This document shows, piece after piece, positions 1-7,488 of a stretch of DNA of 64,000 nt (position 1 is its first letter; each line of letters begins with the position of its first letter). The position numbers and the translations under genes were made by a program. This DNA comes from Savagea serpentis. Its GTDB lineage: Bacteria; Bacillota; Bacilli; Bacillales_A; Planococcaceae. The notes under the pieces are model-generated. The model was not told the DNA's origin, made no database searches, and saw only the letters and a program-made list of their open reading frames with translations. Where the stretch lies: assembly GCF_015351395.1 (NCBI RefSeq), contig NZ_JADKPV010000001.1, positions 806,001 to 870,000 on the forward strand. Direction: 5' to 3'.

Positions 1-52
1 AGAAAATACCGCATGCGCAATCTTCTTGTCCTCAAAAGGCAATTGGATAAAA

Positions 53-87
53 AAATCCCCTCGAGCATCATTGCTTCGAAGGGATTT
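53..87 (-). terminator. Intrinsic terminator of aconitase gene
   Basis: A stem formed by AAATCCC-CTCGA and TCGAAGGGATTT lies just past the aconitase stop codon; reading the minus strand it is followed by a run of T. It may also stop transcription arriving from the left edge. Confidence 0.8.
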
Positions 88-93
88 TTATTA

Positions 94-2814
94 TTATTTT
101 GTAGCTTCTTTAATTTTGTTACGGAGAACCATTTGTAAGATTCCGCCGTGACGGTAGTAGTCGATTTCAACTTCTGAATCGAAACGTGCAAGAGCTTTGA
201 ACTCTGTCACTTTTCCGTCTTTCGCTTTCGCAGTTACAGTGAGGATATCGCGTGGTTTAACACCTTCAGCGATATTTACAGAAATTTCTTCTTCTCCTGT
301 TAAGCCGAGTGAATCTGCTGATTCGCCTTCCATGAATTGAAGTGGTAAAACACCCATCATGACAAGGTTTGAACGGTGAATACGCTCGTAGCTTTGTGCG
401 ATAACTGTTTTAATGCCGAGAAGGTTTGTACCTTTTGCAGCCCAGTCACGTGAAGAACCCATACCGTAGTCGTTACCTGCAAGGACAACTAGACCAGTAC
501 CTTGTTCTTGGTATTTCATACATGCATCGTAGATTGGCATAACGTCGCCTGTTGGCCAGTACGTTGTGAATCCACCTTCTGTACCTGGTGCAATTTGGTT
601 ACGGATACGGATGTTCGCGAATGTACCGCGCATCATCACTTCGTGGTTACCACGGCGTGATCCGTAAGAGTTAAAGTTACGTGGCTCTACGCCGTTTTCA
701 CGGAGGTAGATTCCAGCTGGTGTATCTTTACCGATCGCTCCTGCTGGTGAGATGTGGTCAGTCGTGATTGAGTCGCCGAACTTACCAACAACACGCATAC
801 CTTCAAGTGTTTGAATATCTTCTGGCTCTTTTGAGAGACCTTGGAAGAATGGTGGGTTTTGAATGTATGTTGATTTCTCATCGAATTCGTAGATTGGATC
901 GTCTGAAGTTTCAATTGCGTTCCAAGCTTCGTTCGCTGTGAAAACAGTTTCGTATTCTTTGCGGAAGATTTCTGGTGTTACAGAAGCTTTAACAACTTCT
1001 TGAACTTCTTCCGTTGTTGGCCAGATGTCTTTGAAGAATACATCGTTGCCGTCTTTATCTTGACCGATTGGGTCTTTTTCGAAGTCGATGTCCACTGTTC
1101 CAGCGAGTGCATATGCTACCACGAGTGGTGGTGAAGCTAAATAGTTCGCTTTAACGAATGGGTGAATACGTCCTTCGAAGTTACGGTTACCAGAGAGAAC
1201 AGAAGTTGCTAAAAGGTCGTTTTCTCCGATTGTTTTTTCGATTTCAGGTAATAATGGACCTGAGTTACCGATACATGTTGTACATCCGTATCCAACTGTG
1301 TTGAATCCGATTTTATTAAGATATTCAGTTAAACCTGAATCATCTAAGTAACCTGTAACAACTTTAGAACCTGGTGCGAGTGAAGTTTTCACGTGTGGTG
1401 GTGGTGTTAAACCTTTCTCCACAGCTTTCTTCGCTACGAGTCCAGCTCCTAACATAACGTATGGGTTCGATGTATTCGTACATGAAGTGATTGCCGCGAT
1501 TGCGATATCACCTGTTTTCATTTCAGCTGTGCGTCCGTCAGCGAATTCGATCGTACCTTTTTTGTCGAATTCTTCTGGCGTTAAGCCGAAACCATGTGGA
1601 CCTTCTGGTGCTACAACTGATTCGCGGAATGCAGTTTGTAACTTAGAAAGTGGAATTAAGTCTTGTGGACGTTTTGGACCTGAAAGGTTCGCTTCGATTT
1701 CTGAAAGATCGATTTCAACAACGTCTGTGTAGACTGGCTCTTCTTTTTCAGGTGTGAAGAACATGTCGTTCTCGATTAAATATTGTTTAACGACTGCGAT
1801 ATGATCTTCGTCGCGGCCTGTTAAGCGCATGTAGTCGAGTGACTCTTCGTCAACTGGGAAGAAACCACAAGTTGCACCGTATTCTGGCGCCATGTTTGCG
1901 ATTGTTGCGCGGTCAGCAAGTGGTAATTGGCTTACGCTTGGTCCGAAGAACTCTACGAATTTACCAACGACACCTTTCGCACGCAATACTTGTGTTACTT
2001 TAAGTGCTAAGTCAGTTGCTGTCGTTCCGTTTGGAAGGTCTCCTGTCAATTTAACACCGATCACTTCTGGAATTGGGAAGTATGAAGGTTGTCCGAGCAT
2101 TCCTGCTTCCGCTTCAATACCACCAACACCCCATCCGAGAACACCGATACCGTTGATCATCGTCGTATGTGAGTCAGTACCAACTAATGTATCTGGGAAT
2201 GCTTCGAATGTGCCGTCTTCATTTTCAACAGCATGCACAACGTTCGCAAGGTACTCTAAGTTCACTTGGTGAACGATACCTGTCGCTGGTGGAACTGCGC
2301 GGTAGTTGTCGTATGCTTTTTGTGCCCAGTTTAAGAACTGGTAACGTTCAGCGTTACGTTCGAATTCTAATTTCATGTTTGCATTCAGTGCCGCTTCCGT
2401 ACCGTATTGGTCTACTTGTACAGAGTGGTCAATGACGAGGTCAACCGGGATCTCAGGGTTGATCTGTTGTGGGTCTCCACCCATTTCAGCCATCGCTGAG
2501 CGAAGTGCTGCAAGGTCAACTACTACAGGAACACCTGTGAAGTCTTGTAAAATTACGCGTGATGGTTTGAATGGTACTTCTGCGTCCTTGTCCGCGTCTT
2601 TACCCCATTTTGCTAAGTTTTCAACGTGATTATCTTGGATAACGTAACCGTCATGTTGACGAAGTACAGATTCAAGTAATACTTTTACTGAGTAAGGGAG
2701 TTTTGAAACGTTTGCTACGCCAGCTTCTTCTAAAGCTTTGATGCGGTAGTAATTGTACGTCTTGCCGTTTAAATCGAATGATGTACGGCTGTTATGCAAA
2801 TTGCTTTTTGCCAT
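94..2814 (-). CDS. acnA: Aconitate hydratase (aconitase A)
   Basis: 906-residue aconitase that interconverts citrate and isocitrate via cis-aconitate in the cytoplasmic TCA cycle. The three cysteines that hold the [4Fe-4S] cluster are visible in TSCTNTSN (about residue 445) and [12 protein letters not shown] (about 510-515), and the swivelling C-terminal domain has the active-site stretch SSRDWAAKG (about 790). The length is full for the AcnA/IRP family. The start ATG at 2814 follows the ribosome site AAAGGAGGAA. It is a single-gene unit with its own terminator. In Bacillus the enzyme also binds RNA when its cluster is lost; nothing here tests that. Identification is secure. Confidence 0.98.
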   Translation of the reverse strand: MAKSNLHNSRTSFDLNGKTYNYYRIKALEEAGVANVSKLPYSVKVLLESVLRQHDGYVIQDNHVENLAKWGKDADKDAEVPFKPSRVILQDFTGVPVVVDLAALRSAMAEMGGDPQQINPEIPVDLVIDHSVQVDQYGTEAALNANMKLEFERNAERYQFLNWAQKAYDNYRAVPPATGIVHQVNLEYLANVVHAVENEDGTFEAFPDTLVGTDSHTTMINGIGVLGWGVGGIEAEAGMLGQPSYFPIPEVIGVKLTGDLPNGTTATDLALKVTQVLRAKGVVGKFVEFFGPSVSQLPLADRATIANMAPEYGATCGFFPVDEESLDYMRLTGRDEDHIAVVKQYLIENDMFFTPEKEEPVYTDVVEIDLSEIEANLSGPKRPQDLIPLSKLQTAFRESVVAPEGPHGFGLTPEEFDKKGTIEFADGRTAEMKTGDIAIAAITSCTNTSNPYVMLGAGLVAKKAVEKGLTPPPHVKTSLAPGSKVVTGYLDDSGLTEYLNKIGFNTVGYGCTTCIGNSGPLLPEIEKTIGENDLLATSVLSGNRNFEGRIHPFVKANYLASPPLVVAYALAGTVDIDFEKDPIGQDKDGNDVFFKDIWPTTEEVQEVVKASVTPEIFRKEYETVFTANEAWNAIETSDDPIYEFDEKSTYIQNPPFFQGLSKEPEDIQTLEGMRVVGKFGDSITTDHISPAGAIGKDTPAGIYLRENGVEPRNFNSYGSRRGNHEVMMRGTFANIRIRNQIAPGTEGGFTTYWPTGDVMPIYDACMKYQEQGTGLVVLAGNDYGMGSSRDWAAKGTNLLGIKTVIAQSYERIHRSNLVMMGVLPLQFMEGESADSLGLTGEEEISVNIAEGVKPRDILTVTAKAKDGKVTEFKALARFDSEVEIDYYRHGGILQMVLRNKIKEATK

Positions 2815-2908
2815 TTTAAATTCCTCCTTTATGTACGTAGTGTGATTTTGGAATAAACCACACTCTCTTCACTCCTCATATTACAATACTCCATGTCATA
2901 AGTAAAAT

Positions 2909-2937
2909 ATAATATAATTATAGGTTGTGATAAGCAA
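2909..2937 (-). promoter_or_regulatory. Candidate sigma-A promoter for acnA
   Basis: TTGCTT (2937..2932), 17-bp spacer and TATTAT (2914..2909) about 95 bp before the acnA start. The spacer and flanks carry ATAA/TTAT half-sites, the kind of sequence CcpC binds at citB of B. subtilis, but no full match is clear. Confidence 0.4.
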
Positions 2938-3109
2938 AACGAATAACCTTTCGATTTTATCATTCATTTTCTCAATTACATCGCTTAAATAGCCAAAAGA
3001 AATACTTTAGTATCAGCATAATTCAGCACGACAGAAGTCGCTTCATCACCATTTAGATTTCACTCGTTAATGTTTTTGAACATATATCAATCAGAACAAG
3101 ACACATGTC

Positions 3110-3138
3110 AAGACAACTAGTAAAATAATCAGTATACT
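3110..3138 (+). promoter_or_regulatory. Sigma-A promoter for the isochorismatase-family gene
   Basis: AAGACA (3110-3115), 17-bp spacer, TATACT (3133-3138), located 31 bp before the start codon. Confidence 0.55.
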
Positions 3139-3169
3139 AAAGAAAATATGATGTGAAGGAGTTTGAAAT

Positions 3170-3715
3170 ATGAAAGAAGCTTTATTAGTTATTGATTACA
3201 CGATTGACTTTGTCGCTGAGGATGGCAAATTAACTTGTGGTTTACCGGGGCAACAACTCGAGCGCTATATCGTCGATACGACGAAAGATTTTATCGAGCG
3301 CCAGCAATTCGTCGTCATTCCAAACGACATCCACGAAGAGAACGATCCGTTCCATCCGGAAACTGCCCTCTTCCCTCCTCACAATATACGCGGAACAGAA
3401 GGTCGTCATTTGTTTGGTGAACTTCAGTCTTTATATGAAGCGAATCAAGCGCGTGTCATTTGGATGGATAAAACACGTTACAGTGCATTTGCGGGAACGA
3501 ATTTAGATATTTTACTTCGCGAACGAAATATCCGCACCGTTCATTTAATGGGGGTATGTACAGATATTTGTATTTTGCATACAGCGATTGACGCTTACAA
3601 TTTAGGGTATGAAATCGTCATCCACACAGGTGGGGTTGCGAGTTTCGACATGGAAGCTCACGAATTTGCTTTAAAGCATTTCAAAAATGTATTAAATGCC
3701 AAAGTCATCGAATAA
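3170..3715 (+). CDS. Isochorismatase-family cysteine hydrolase (nicotinamidase-like)
   Basis: 181-residue alpha/beta cysteine hydrolase. The family triad can be read as Asp in VIDYTIDF (about residue 9), Lys in WMDKTRYSAF (about 103) and Cys in MGVCTDICI (about 128-132), the latter being the usual nucleophile loop. The C(T)DICxxxTAxDAYxxGY pattern is typical of nicotinamidase/isochorismatase proteins. The best guess is conversion of nicotinamide to nicotinate in NAD salvage, but several substrates occur in this superfamily. The start follows GAAGGAG at good spacing. It stands alone, closed by a hairpin at 3722-3755. Confidence 0.85.
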   Translation: MKEALLVIDYTIDFVAEDGKLTCGLPGQQLERYIVDTTKDFIERQQFVVIPNDIHEENDPFHPETALFPPHNIRGTEGRHLFGELQSLYEANQARVIWMDKTRYSAFAGTNLDILLRERNIRTVHLMGVCTDICILHTAIDAYNLGYEIVIHTGGVASFDMEAHEFALKHFKNVLNAKVIE

Positions 3716-3721
3716 TTGAAC

Positions 3722-3755
3722 AAGGGGTAGCACCGCATAAGCGAGGCTACCCCTT
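3722..3755 (+). terminator. Hairpin after hydrolase gene, possibly bidirectional
   Basis: A 10-bp perfect stem, AAGGGGTAGC with GCTACCCCTT, lies 7 bp after the stop codon. The T-tract is short on both strands, so it could end the plus-strand gene and also the minus-strand transcript described at 3997..3756. Confidence 0.6.
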
Positions 3756-3997
3756 TAGTATTGTCTAGGTCATATTAATCGTAATTTTATAATGAATGTT
3801 TTCATTGAACATTCGTGGTGAACAACTCGTCCCACAGCCGCGGTTCGTGTTCTGTCTCGATCTTTTATCCTTAAGCAACGCAAACCCTACCTACTTTTGC
3901 GTCCTTGCAGCTCTCTAACTGCTCCAGTGTGAATAAGTGTCTTCAAAAATTGAAATCAGACTGCCAGATTACGTGCATAGTATTCCTTTTCATACGT
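3756..3997 (-). ncRNA. Candidate non-coding RNA, minus strand
   Basis: No ORF of note lies on the minus strand here, yet a near-perfect sigma-A promoter (4032..4004) drives transcription leftward into it. The predicted transcript folds locally: ACGCAAA/TTTGCGT around 3872-3898, GCAG/CTGC just before it, and GAATGTT/AACATTC near 3800-3820. The 3' end is not certain; the hairpin at 3722-3755 would give roughly 275 nt. I cannot match it to 6S, tmRNA, SRP, RNase P or a riboswitch class from memory. The boundaries are estimates. Confidence 0.45.
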
Positions 3998-4003
3998 ATG
4001 ACT

Positions 4004-4032
4004 AGTATACTTCATGAAAATATTTTTGTCAA
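4004..4032 (-). promoter_or_regulatory. Strong sigma-A promoter driving the candidate ncRNA
   Basis: On the minus strand: TTGACA (4032..4027), exactly 17 bp, TATACT (4009..4004). This is among the best promoter matches in the window and no coding gene follows it. Confidence 0.7.
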
Positions 4033-4033
4033 A

Positions 4034-4064
4034 TATGCGTTGATATACCTTCTATCAACGCATA
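4034..4064. repeat. 12-bp perfect inverted repeat next to the ncRNA promoter
   Basis: TATGCGTTGATA (4034-4045) and TATCAACGCATA (4053-4064) with a 7-nt loop. It ends 2 bp from the -35 box of the minus-strand promoter, so it could be an operator; on the plus strand it is followed by a broken T-rich tract and could be a weak terminator. Confidence 0.6.
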
Positions 4065-4099
4065 CTTTTCAATATTTTTTCTTTTTTAAAAAATAATAC

Positions 4100-4124
4100 G
4101 TTTCAAATTAAGTTGAGGTGGTAT
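4100..4124 (+). promoter_or_regulatory. Sigma-B-like promoter for the GlsB/YeaQ gene
   Basis: GTTTCA (4100-4105), 13-bp spacer, TGGTAT (4119-4124), close to the sigma-B pattern GTTT..N12-15..GGGTAT and placed 52 bp before the start codon. Members of this gene family such as B. subtilis ydaS belong to the general stress regulon. Confidence 0.4.
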
Positions 4125-4175
4125 ACATAGATTACAAGCAATCATACTTGTTTTATAGAAAAGGAGATGGAGAAT

Positions 4176-4430
4176 ATGTTAAGTTTCTTATGGTATTTAA
4201 TCATTGGTGGTATTTTAGGTTGGTTAGCGGGTGCGATTTTAGGGAAAGATGTTCCATTCGGTATTCCTGGTAATATTATTGCAGGGATTGTCGGTGCATG
4301 GATCGGTGGTAACTTATTAGGAGCATGGGGCCCACAAGTGTCCGACTTCTATATTGTTCCAGCATTAATTGGTGCGATTGTACTCGTTGCAATTTTAAGC
4401 TTAATTTTAAAATCAATGAATCGTGCGTAA
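4176..4430 (+). CDS. GlsB/YeaQ/YmgE-family stress membrane protein
   Basis: 84-residue, very hydrophobic protein with about three membrane segments and glycine-rich stretches (GGILGWLAGAILG, GIVGAWIGG, LIGAIVLVAILSLI), the pattern of the transglycosylase-associated GlsB/YeaQ/YmgE family. Members are small inner-membrane proteins induced by general stress; the molecular role is not known. An upstream in-frame ATG at 4167 sits inside the ribosome site AAAGGAGATGG, so ATG 4176 is chosen. Single gene between a sigma-B-like promoter and a terminator. Confidence 0.9.
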   Translation: MLSFLWYLIIGGILGWLAGAILGKDVPFGIPGNIIAGIVGAWIGGNLLGAWGPQVSDFYIVPALIGAIVLVAILSLILKSMNRA

Positions 4431-4436
4431 TTTCAA

Positions 4437-4475
4437 AAAGAGAGAAAAGGCGTAATGTCCTTTCTCTCTTTTTTC
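4437..4475 (+). terminator. Intrinsic terminator after glsB-like gene
   Basis: AAAGAGAGAAAAGG pairs with CCTTTCTCTCTTT and is followed by TTTTTT. Confidence 0.85.
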
Positions 4476-4501
4476 TGTTTAACGATACGAAATGATTAAA
4501 A

Positions 4502-4537
4502 GAAAACGTTTTCGTTCTCGTTTAGCTATGGTATAAT
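4502..4537 (+). promoter_or_regulatory. Extended -10 promoter with cre-like palindrome before fabG-like gene
   Basis: TATAAT (4532-4537) is preceded by TGG (extended -10). Upstream, GAAAACGTTTTC (4502-4513) is a perfect palindrome that resembles a CcpA cre site (consensus TGNAANCGNTNNCA) with the outer bases missing. Confidence 0.45.
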
Positions 4538-4579
4538 CAACATTAAATGCGAGAACGTTTTTTAAAAAGGAGGTCTTGT

Positions 4580-5323
4580 ATGCGCTTACAACAAAAGGTA
4601 GCCATCATTACAGGTGGTAGCGGCGGAATTGGCCAAGCGACCGTTCGACGCTTTCTACAAGAAGGTGCGACAGTAGCTATTGTCGATTACGATGAACAGG
4701 CACTTCATCAATGGGCTACTCAATTGCGGACGGAACATTTGGAATCTTTTGAAACCTATGTATTAGACGTAAGTTCATTGGATCACGTTCAAAAAGTCAT
4801 CACTCAAATCGCTGAACGTTTCGGAACAATCGATATTCTTGTCAATAATGCGGGAATTACACAAGACGCTCAGTTGACAAAAATGACCGCAGAACAATTT
4901 CAACATGTGCTCGAAGTGAACACGACAGGTGTTTTCTACTGTACGCAACAAGTTGTTCCTCATATGATTGCTCAACAGAGTGGAAAAATCATTAATACGA
5001 CATCGGTCAGTGGCGTTCACGGAAACTTTGGACAGACGAATTACGCCGCTTCTAAAGCAGCGGTCATCGGTATGACAGAGACATGGGCGAAAGAACTCGG
5101 CCGTCATAATATTAACGTCAATGCTGTTGCGCCGGGATTCACTTTAACTCCGATGGTTAAAAAAATGCCAGATGCCGTCATTGAAAAAATGACGAAGATG
5201 ATTCCGCTCGGCCGTCTCGGTAAACCGGAAGATATCGCCAATGCCTATGTCTTTTTAGCTTCTGATGAAGCAAATTATATTCATGGACACACATTGCATG
5301 TCGATGGTGCCATCATTATGTAA
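4580..5323 (+). CDS. Short-chain dehydrogenase, FabG-type 3-oxoacyl reductase
   Basis: 247-residue classical SDR. The cofactor loop TGGSGGIGQ is at residues 11-19, NNAG at about 90, the catalytic Ser in NTTSVSG (about 141), YAASK (Tyr and Lys about 154-158), and the FabG-like end (GRLGKPEDIANAYVFLASDEANYI..GHTLHVDGA). It should reduce a 3-oxoacyl thioester or related ketone with NAD(P)H. Because it stands alone, away from fatty acid synthesis genes, it may serve another pathway such as acetoacetyl-CoA reduction. An upstream in-frame ATG at 4547 precedes the ribosome site; ATG 4580 follows AAAGGAGG and is preferred. Confidence 0.88.
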   Translation: MRLQQKVAIITGGSGGIGQATVRRFLQEGATVAIVDYDEQALHQWATQLRTEHLESFETYVLDVSSLDHVQKVITQIAERFGTIDILVNNAGITQDAQLTKMTAEQFQHVLEVNTTGVFYCTQQVVPHMIAQQSGKIINTTSVSGVHGNFGQTNYAASKAAVIGMTETWAKELGRHNINVNAVAPGFTLTPMVKKMPDAVIEKMTKMIPLGRLGKPEDIANAYVFLASDEANYIHGHTLHVDGAIIM

Positions 5324-5416
5324 TTTGTCTACATGTGCAGCGAAACGAATGTGAATGCTTGACGACTACACTCCCAATGTATCGTTCAAAGATAGATTTC
5401 GTGAGATGTAGACAAA
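5324..5416 (+). repeat. Structured 3' untranslated region with 11-bp inverted repeat
   Basis: TTTGTCTACAT begins right after the stop codon (5324-5334) and its complement ATGTAGACAAA is at 5406-5416, enclosing about 70 bp with further partial pairing. It would fold the 3' end of the message ahead of the terminator. Confidence 0.5.
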
Positions 5417-5418
5417 AT

Positions 5419-5456
5419 AACACTCCCACCCATCTCTCCCGGGTAGGAGTGTTTTT
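5419..5456. terminator. Bidirectional terminator between fabG-like and transglycosylase genes
   Basis: AACACTCC pairs with GGAGTGTT (inner ACCC/GGGT), with T-rich tails in both directions; it overlaps the stop of the minus-strand gene. Confidence 0.8.
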
Positions 5457-6132
5457 AGTTTTCAGCCGTGGCCAATCCTTCTAACTGATCACGCTTTTCT
5501 TCAAATTCTTCATAGAAAGCATATACATCAGATACGTATTGATCACTGCGGTTATAGTTAAATAACGCTTTTTTAATATCGCCTTCTGCCGCCCCACTTC
5601 TTGATAAATAGTGGGCTGCTGAATAAATCGCATCTTCAATGTCAAATGGATCGGCAACACCATCCCCGTTCGCATCGACTCCGTATCCCCCGTACTCTGC
5701 AATTACTTCTGGATTCGTTTTATCTTGTTCTGGAATATCCCCTTGCCCAAGCCCCGAACAACTCGGATGACTCCATCCGACAAATGTGCAAGGCATAAAT
5801 TGCATATGCCCCTCTGCCCCTACTGGGGAAATAAGTGTAGACATCGTCGAGAAGCGGGTTTCGATACGGTGTACCGCAGCAAGCAAAGTCCACGGAATAT
5901 CGTATTCTTCCGCTGCTGCTTGGTAGATTGTAATGTATTCAGACGGCATCGTTAAACCACCTGTTAAATCTTGGACTTCATCTATGACGACATGTGCCGC
6001 TTTTTGGATGAGTCCGCTTTTTTCAAATGTGAAAATGAGAACCGCGAGTGTTCCATATAGGACGACCGCTACAGTCGCTAATAAAAAAATGAGCCGTTTC
6101 AAGAAGGATTTTTTCTTTTTTGGACCGGCCAT
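5455..6132 (-). CDS. Membrane-anchored lytic transglycosylase
   Basis: 225-residue peptidoglycan lytic transglycosylase. A Lys-rich start (PKKKK) and one hydrophobic segment (about 14-34) anchor it in the membrane with the enzyme outside. The SLT/lysozyme-like domain (about 60-205) has the catalytic Glu in HRIETRFST, then GAEGHMQFMPCTFVGW, the usual GxxGxMQFMPxTW-like motif, an Asp-rich loop DANGDGVADPFDIEDAIYSA, and NYN near the end. It cuts glycan strands non-hydrolytically, most likely during wall growth. The start ATG at 6132 has AAAGGGAG before it. Its gene follows that of the Sco protein by 21 bp and may share its transcript. Confidence 0.9.
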   Translation of the reverse strand: MAGPKKKKSFLKRLIFLLATVAVVLYGTLAVLIFTFEKSGLIQKAAHVVIDEVQDLTGGLTMPSEYITIYQAAAEEYDIPWTLLAAVHRIETRFSTMSTLISPVGAEGHMQFMPCTFVGWSHPSCSGLGQGDIPEQDKTNPEVIAEYGGYGVDANGDGVADPFDIEDAIYSAAHYLSRSGAAEGDIKKALFNYNRSDQYVSDVYAFYEEFEEKRDQLEGLATAEN

Positions 6133-6153
6133 TTGAACACTCCCTTTCTCTGC

Positions 6154-6753
6154 TTAAGATTGTTGTAATTTTTTCATATCTTCAATAATTTGACTGAAGT
6201 GTTCTTCGCGCGTCCCATCAAATTGAACGCCGCCGTATGTTTTCACTGCCACACCATTTTGATCGACTAAAATGAAAGCCGTCCCATGAATGACTTGATC
6301 GCTTTCTGGGTCATCGATGACGATTTGACGGAATGAATCAACGGCAAATTTCTCAATAAACTCTTGTGAATAACCGGTCAACATTTCCCACTTCGACTCA
6401 TCGACCGGATGATAGCCTTCTAAATATTCTGCAAGGCGCTCAGGTGTATCGACGGCTGGATCCACGCTAAATGACACGATATGATAATCTTCAAGCCCTT
6501 CTTTTTCCATCATATCTTGCAATTCCGTCATATTCGCCATCATCGGCAAACAGACTGTCGTACAATTCGTGAAGACGAACTGCGCAAGCCACACATCACC
6601 TTTCAAATCATCGAGCGAGACTTTTTCTCCGCGATGGCTATCAAATGTAAAGTCCTCTATTTTATACTTATGATCAGGTTTGAAAGCGCCTGGTGCACAA
6701 GCTGCTAAGACGACTGAAACGAACGCAATGACCACTAATAAACGTTTACGCAT
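6154..6753 (-). CDS. SCO1/SenC-family copper chaperone lipoprotein
   Basis: 199-residue thioredoxin-fold lipoprotein. A signal peptide ends in the lipobox LAAC, so the mature protein is lipid-anchored outside the membrane. The copper-binding CTTVC (CxxxC) and the distal His in VIHGTAF are present. Proteins of this family deliver copper to the CuA site of cytochrome c oxidase or keep its cysteines reduced. The chosen ATG at 6753 follows TTGGAGG; an upstream ATG at 6783 lacks a ribosome site. CtaB and CcdC elsewhere in the window support a haem-copper respiratory chain. Confidence 0.93.
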   Translation of the reverse strand: MRKRLLVVIAFVSVVLAACAPGAFKPDHKYKIEDFTFDSHRGEKVSLDDLKGDVWLAQFVFTNCTTVCLPMMANMTELQDMMEKEGLEDYHIVSFSVDPAVDTPERLAEYLEGYHPVDESKWEMLTGYSQEFIEKFAVDSFRQIVIDDPESDQVIHGTAFILVDQNGVAVKTYGGVQFDGTREEHFSQIIEDMKKLQQS

Positions 6754-6968
6754 ATAAAGCCTCCAATAAATTTCTGTATTCATTTTAACATAGAGTGAAG
6801 TGAATGACGAGATAAGTTAATTCTCCTCTATTCTCATGTAAATGTGTGAAGTTATGATGAATAAACGACTTTTTCTTTCATGCTTTCTTCATCAATCGTT
6901 TCATAGGATGATTTTTTCGGAAGAAGCGACTATAATGAAGAAGAGATTAATTAATCGAGGTGACTATT

Positions 6969-7445
6969 TTGATAGCAACTGTACTCCCTTCATTCGTTTT
7001 AGGAACAACGAATAATGTTTTTATGGGATTTATCGTATTTTGGATATTCGTCCTACTCGGTCTCTTTGCGATCGGTGGATTTTTTATGTTCCGGAAGTTT
7101 TTAAAAGTGTTGCCGAAAGAAGACGGCATGTCGACATTGGACTGGGAAGAGCATTATGTGAATGAATCGCTTCACTTATGGCATGACGAGGCGAAAGAGT
7201 TACTGGAAGAGTTCGTCAGCCCTGTGCCTGAGTTATTCCGACCGGTCGCCAAGCAAAAAATTGCTGCGAAAATTGGTGAAGTTGCGCTTGCAGACGGTGC
7301 TTCTAAAATCGAATTTAAGCATATGTTAGAAGGGTATATTACCGCAACACCAAAACGTGATCATAAGTTTTTGCGCAAACGCTTAACGGAACTAGAAATT
7401 GAATTCAGTCAATATGAATACTTATTTGAACTTGCGGATAAGTAA
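6969..7445 (+). CDS. yneK: YneK-like DUF2621 membrane protein
   Basis: About 158 residues: one or two N-terminal membrane segments (residues about 5-45), then a soluble region with LDWEEHYVNES, LFRPVAKQKIAAKIGEVAL and HKFLRKRL. This matches my memory of the DUF2621 family (B. subtilis YneK), found next to ccdC and the aconitase region; function is unknown. The GTG at 6960 overlaps the ribosome site CGAGGTG, so TTG at 6969 with proper spacing is the more likely start. TATAAT at 6931 may be its -10 box. Divergent from the Sco gene and convergent with the recombinase-like gene. Confidence 0.75.
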   Translation: MIATVLPSFVLGTTNNVFMGFIVFWIFVLLGLFAIGGFFMFRKFLKVLPKEDGMSTLDWEEHYVNESLHLWHDEAKELLEEFVSPVPELFRPVAKQKIAAKIGEVALADGASKIEFKHMLEGYITATPKRDHKFLRKRLTELEIEFSQYEYLFELADK

Positions 7446-7488
7446 AAAACAAAGTCGATAGAGACAATCTCTACTCGGCTTTGTTTTT
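7446..7488. terminator. Bidirectional terminator after yneK
   Basis: AAACAAAGTCGA pairs with TCGGCTTTGTTT (one G-T pair), flanked by A- and T-tracts, so it serves both convergent genes. Confidence 0.85.

Larger units (their letters stand above)
2815..3169. other. Intergenic region between divergent acnA and hydrolase genes
   Basis: This 355-bp AT-rich gap has no credible ORF. It holds the acnA leader and promoter candidate on the minus strand and the promoter of the plus-strand hydrolase at its right end. I see nothing else in the middle. Confidence 0.7.
3716..4175. other. Gene-free interval between hydrolase and glsB-like genes
   Basis: This 460-bp gap has no supported CDS. A 63-codon plus-strand ORF at 3905 lacks a ribosome site and overlaps the candidate ncRNA antisense. 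Contents are the hairpin at 3722, the minus-strand transcript and its promoter, the 12-bp inverted repeat, and a sigma-B-like promoter at 4100. Confidence 0.6.

Noticed and set aside
1-50. Possible C-terminal end of a plus-strand gene (frame closing with TAA at 48-50)
   Set aside because: Only 15 codons are visible and they match nothing I know; the bases before the acnA terminator could equally be non-coding.
1487-2629. Several plus-strand ORFs of 80-126 codons inside acnA
   Set aside because: They lie antisense to a fully conserved enzyme, lack ribosome sites and have protein composition typical of reversed codons.
3756-3997. T-box leader suspected from ACCGCGG on the minus strand
   Set aside because: The conserved AGGGTGG before ACCGCG is missing, and no aminoacyl-tRNA synthetase or amino-acid gene follows.
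4004-4011. Plus-strand use of the palindromic -10 AGTATACT
   Set aside because: No acceptable -35 element lies upstream on the plus strand.
3905-4096. 63-codon plus-strand ORF
   Set aside because: No ribosome site, low-complexity end, and it covers the minus-strand promoter.
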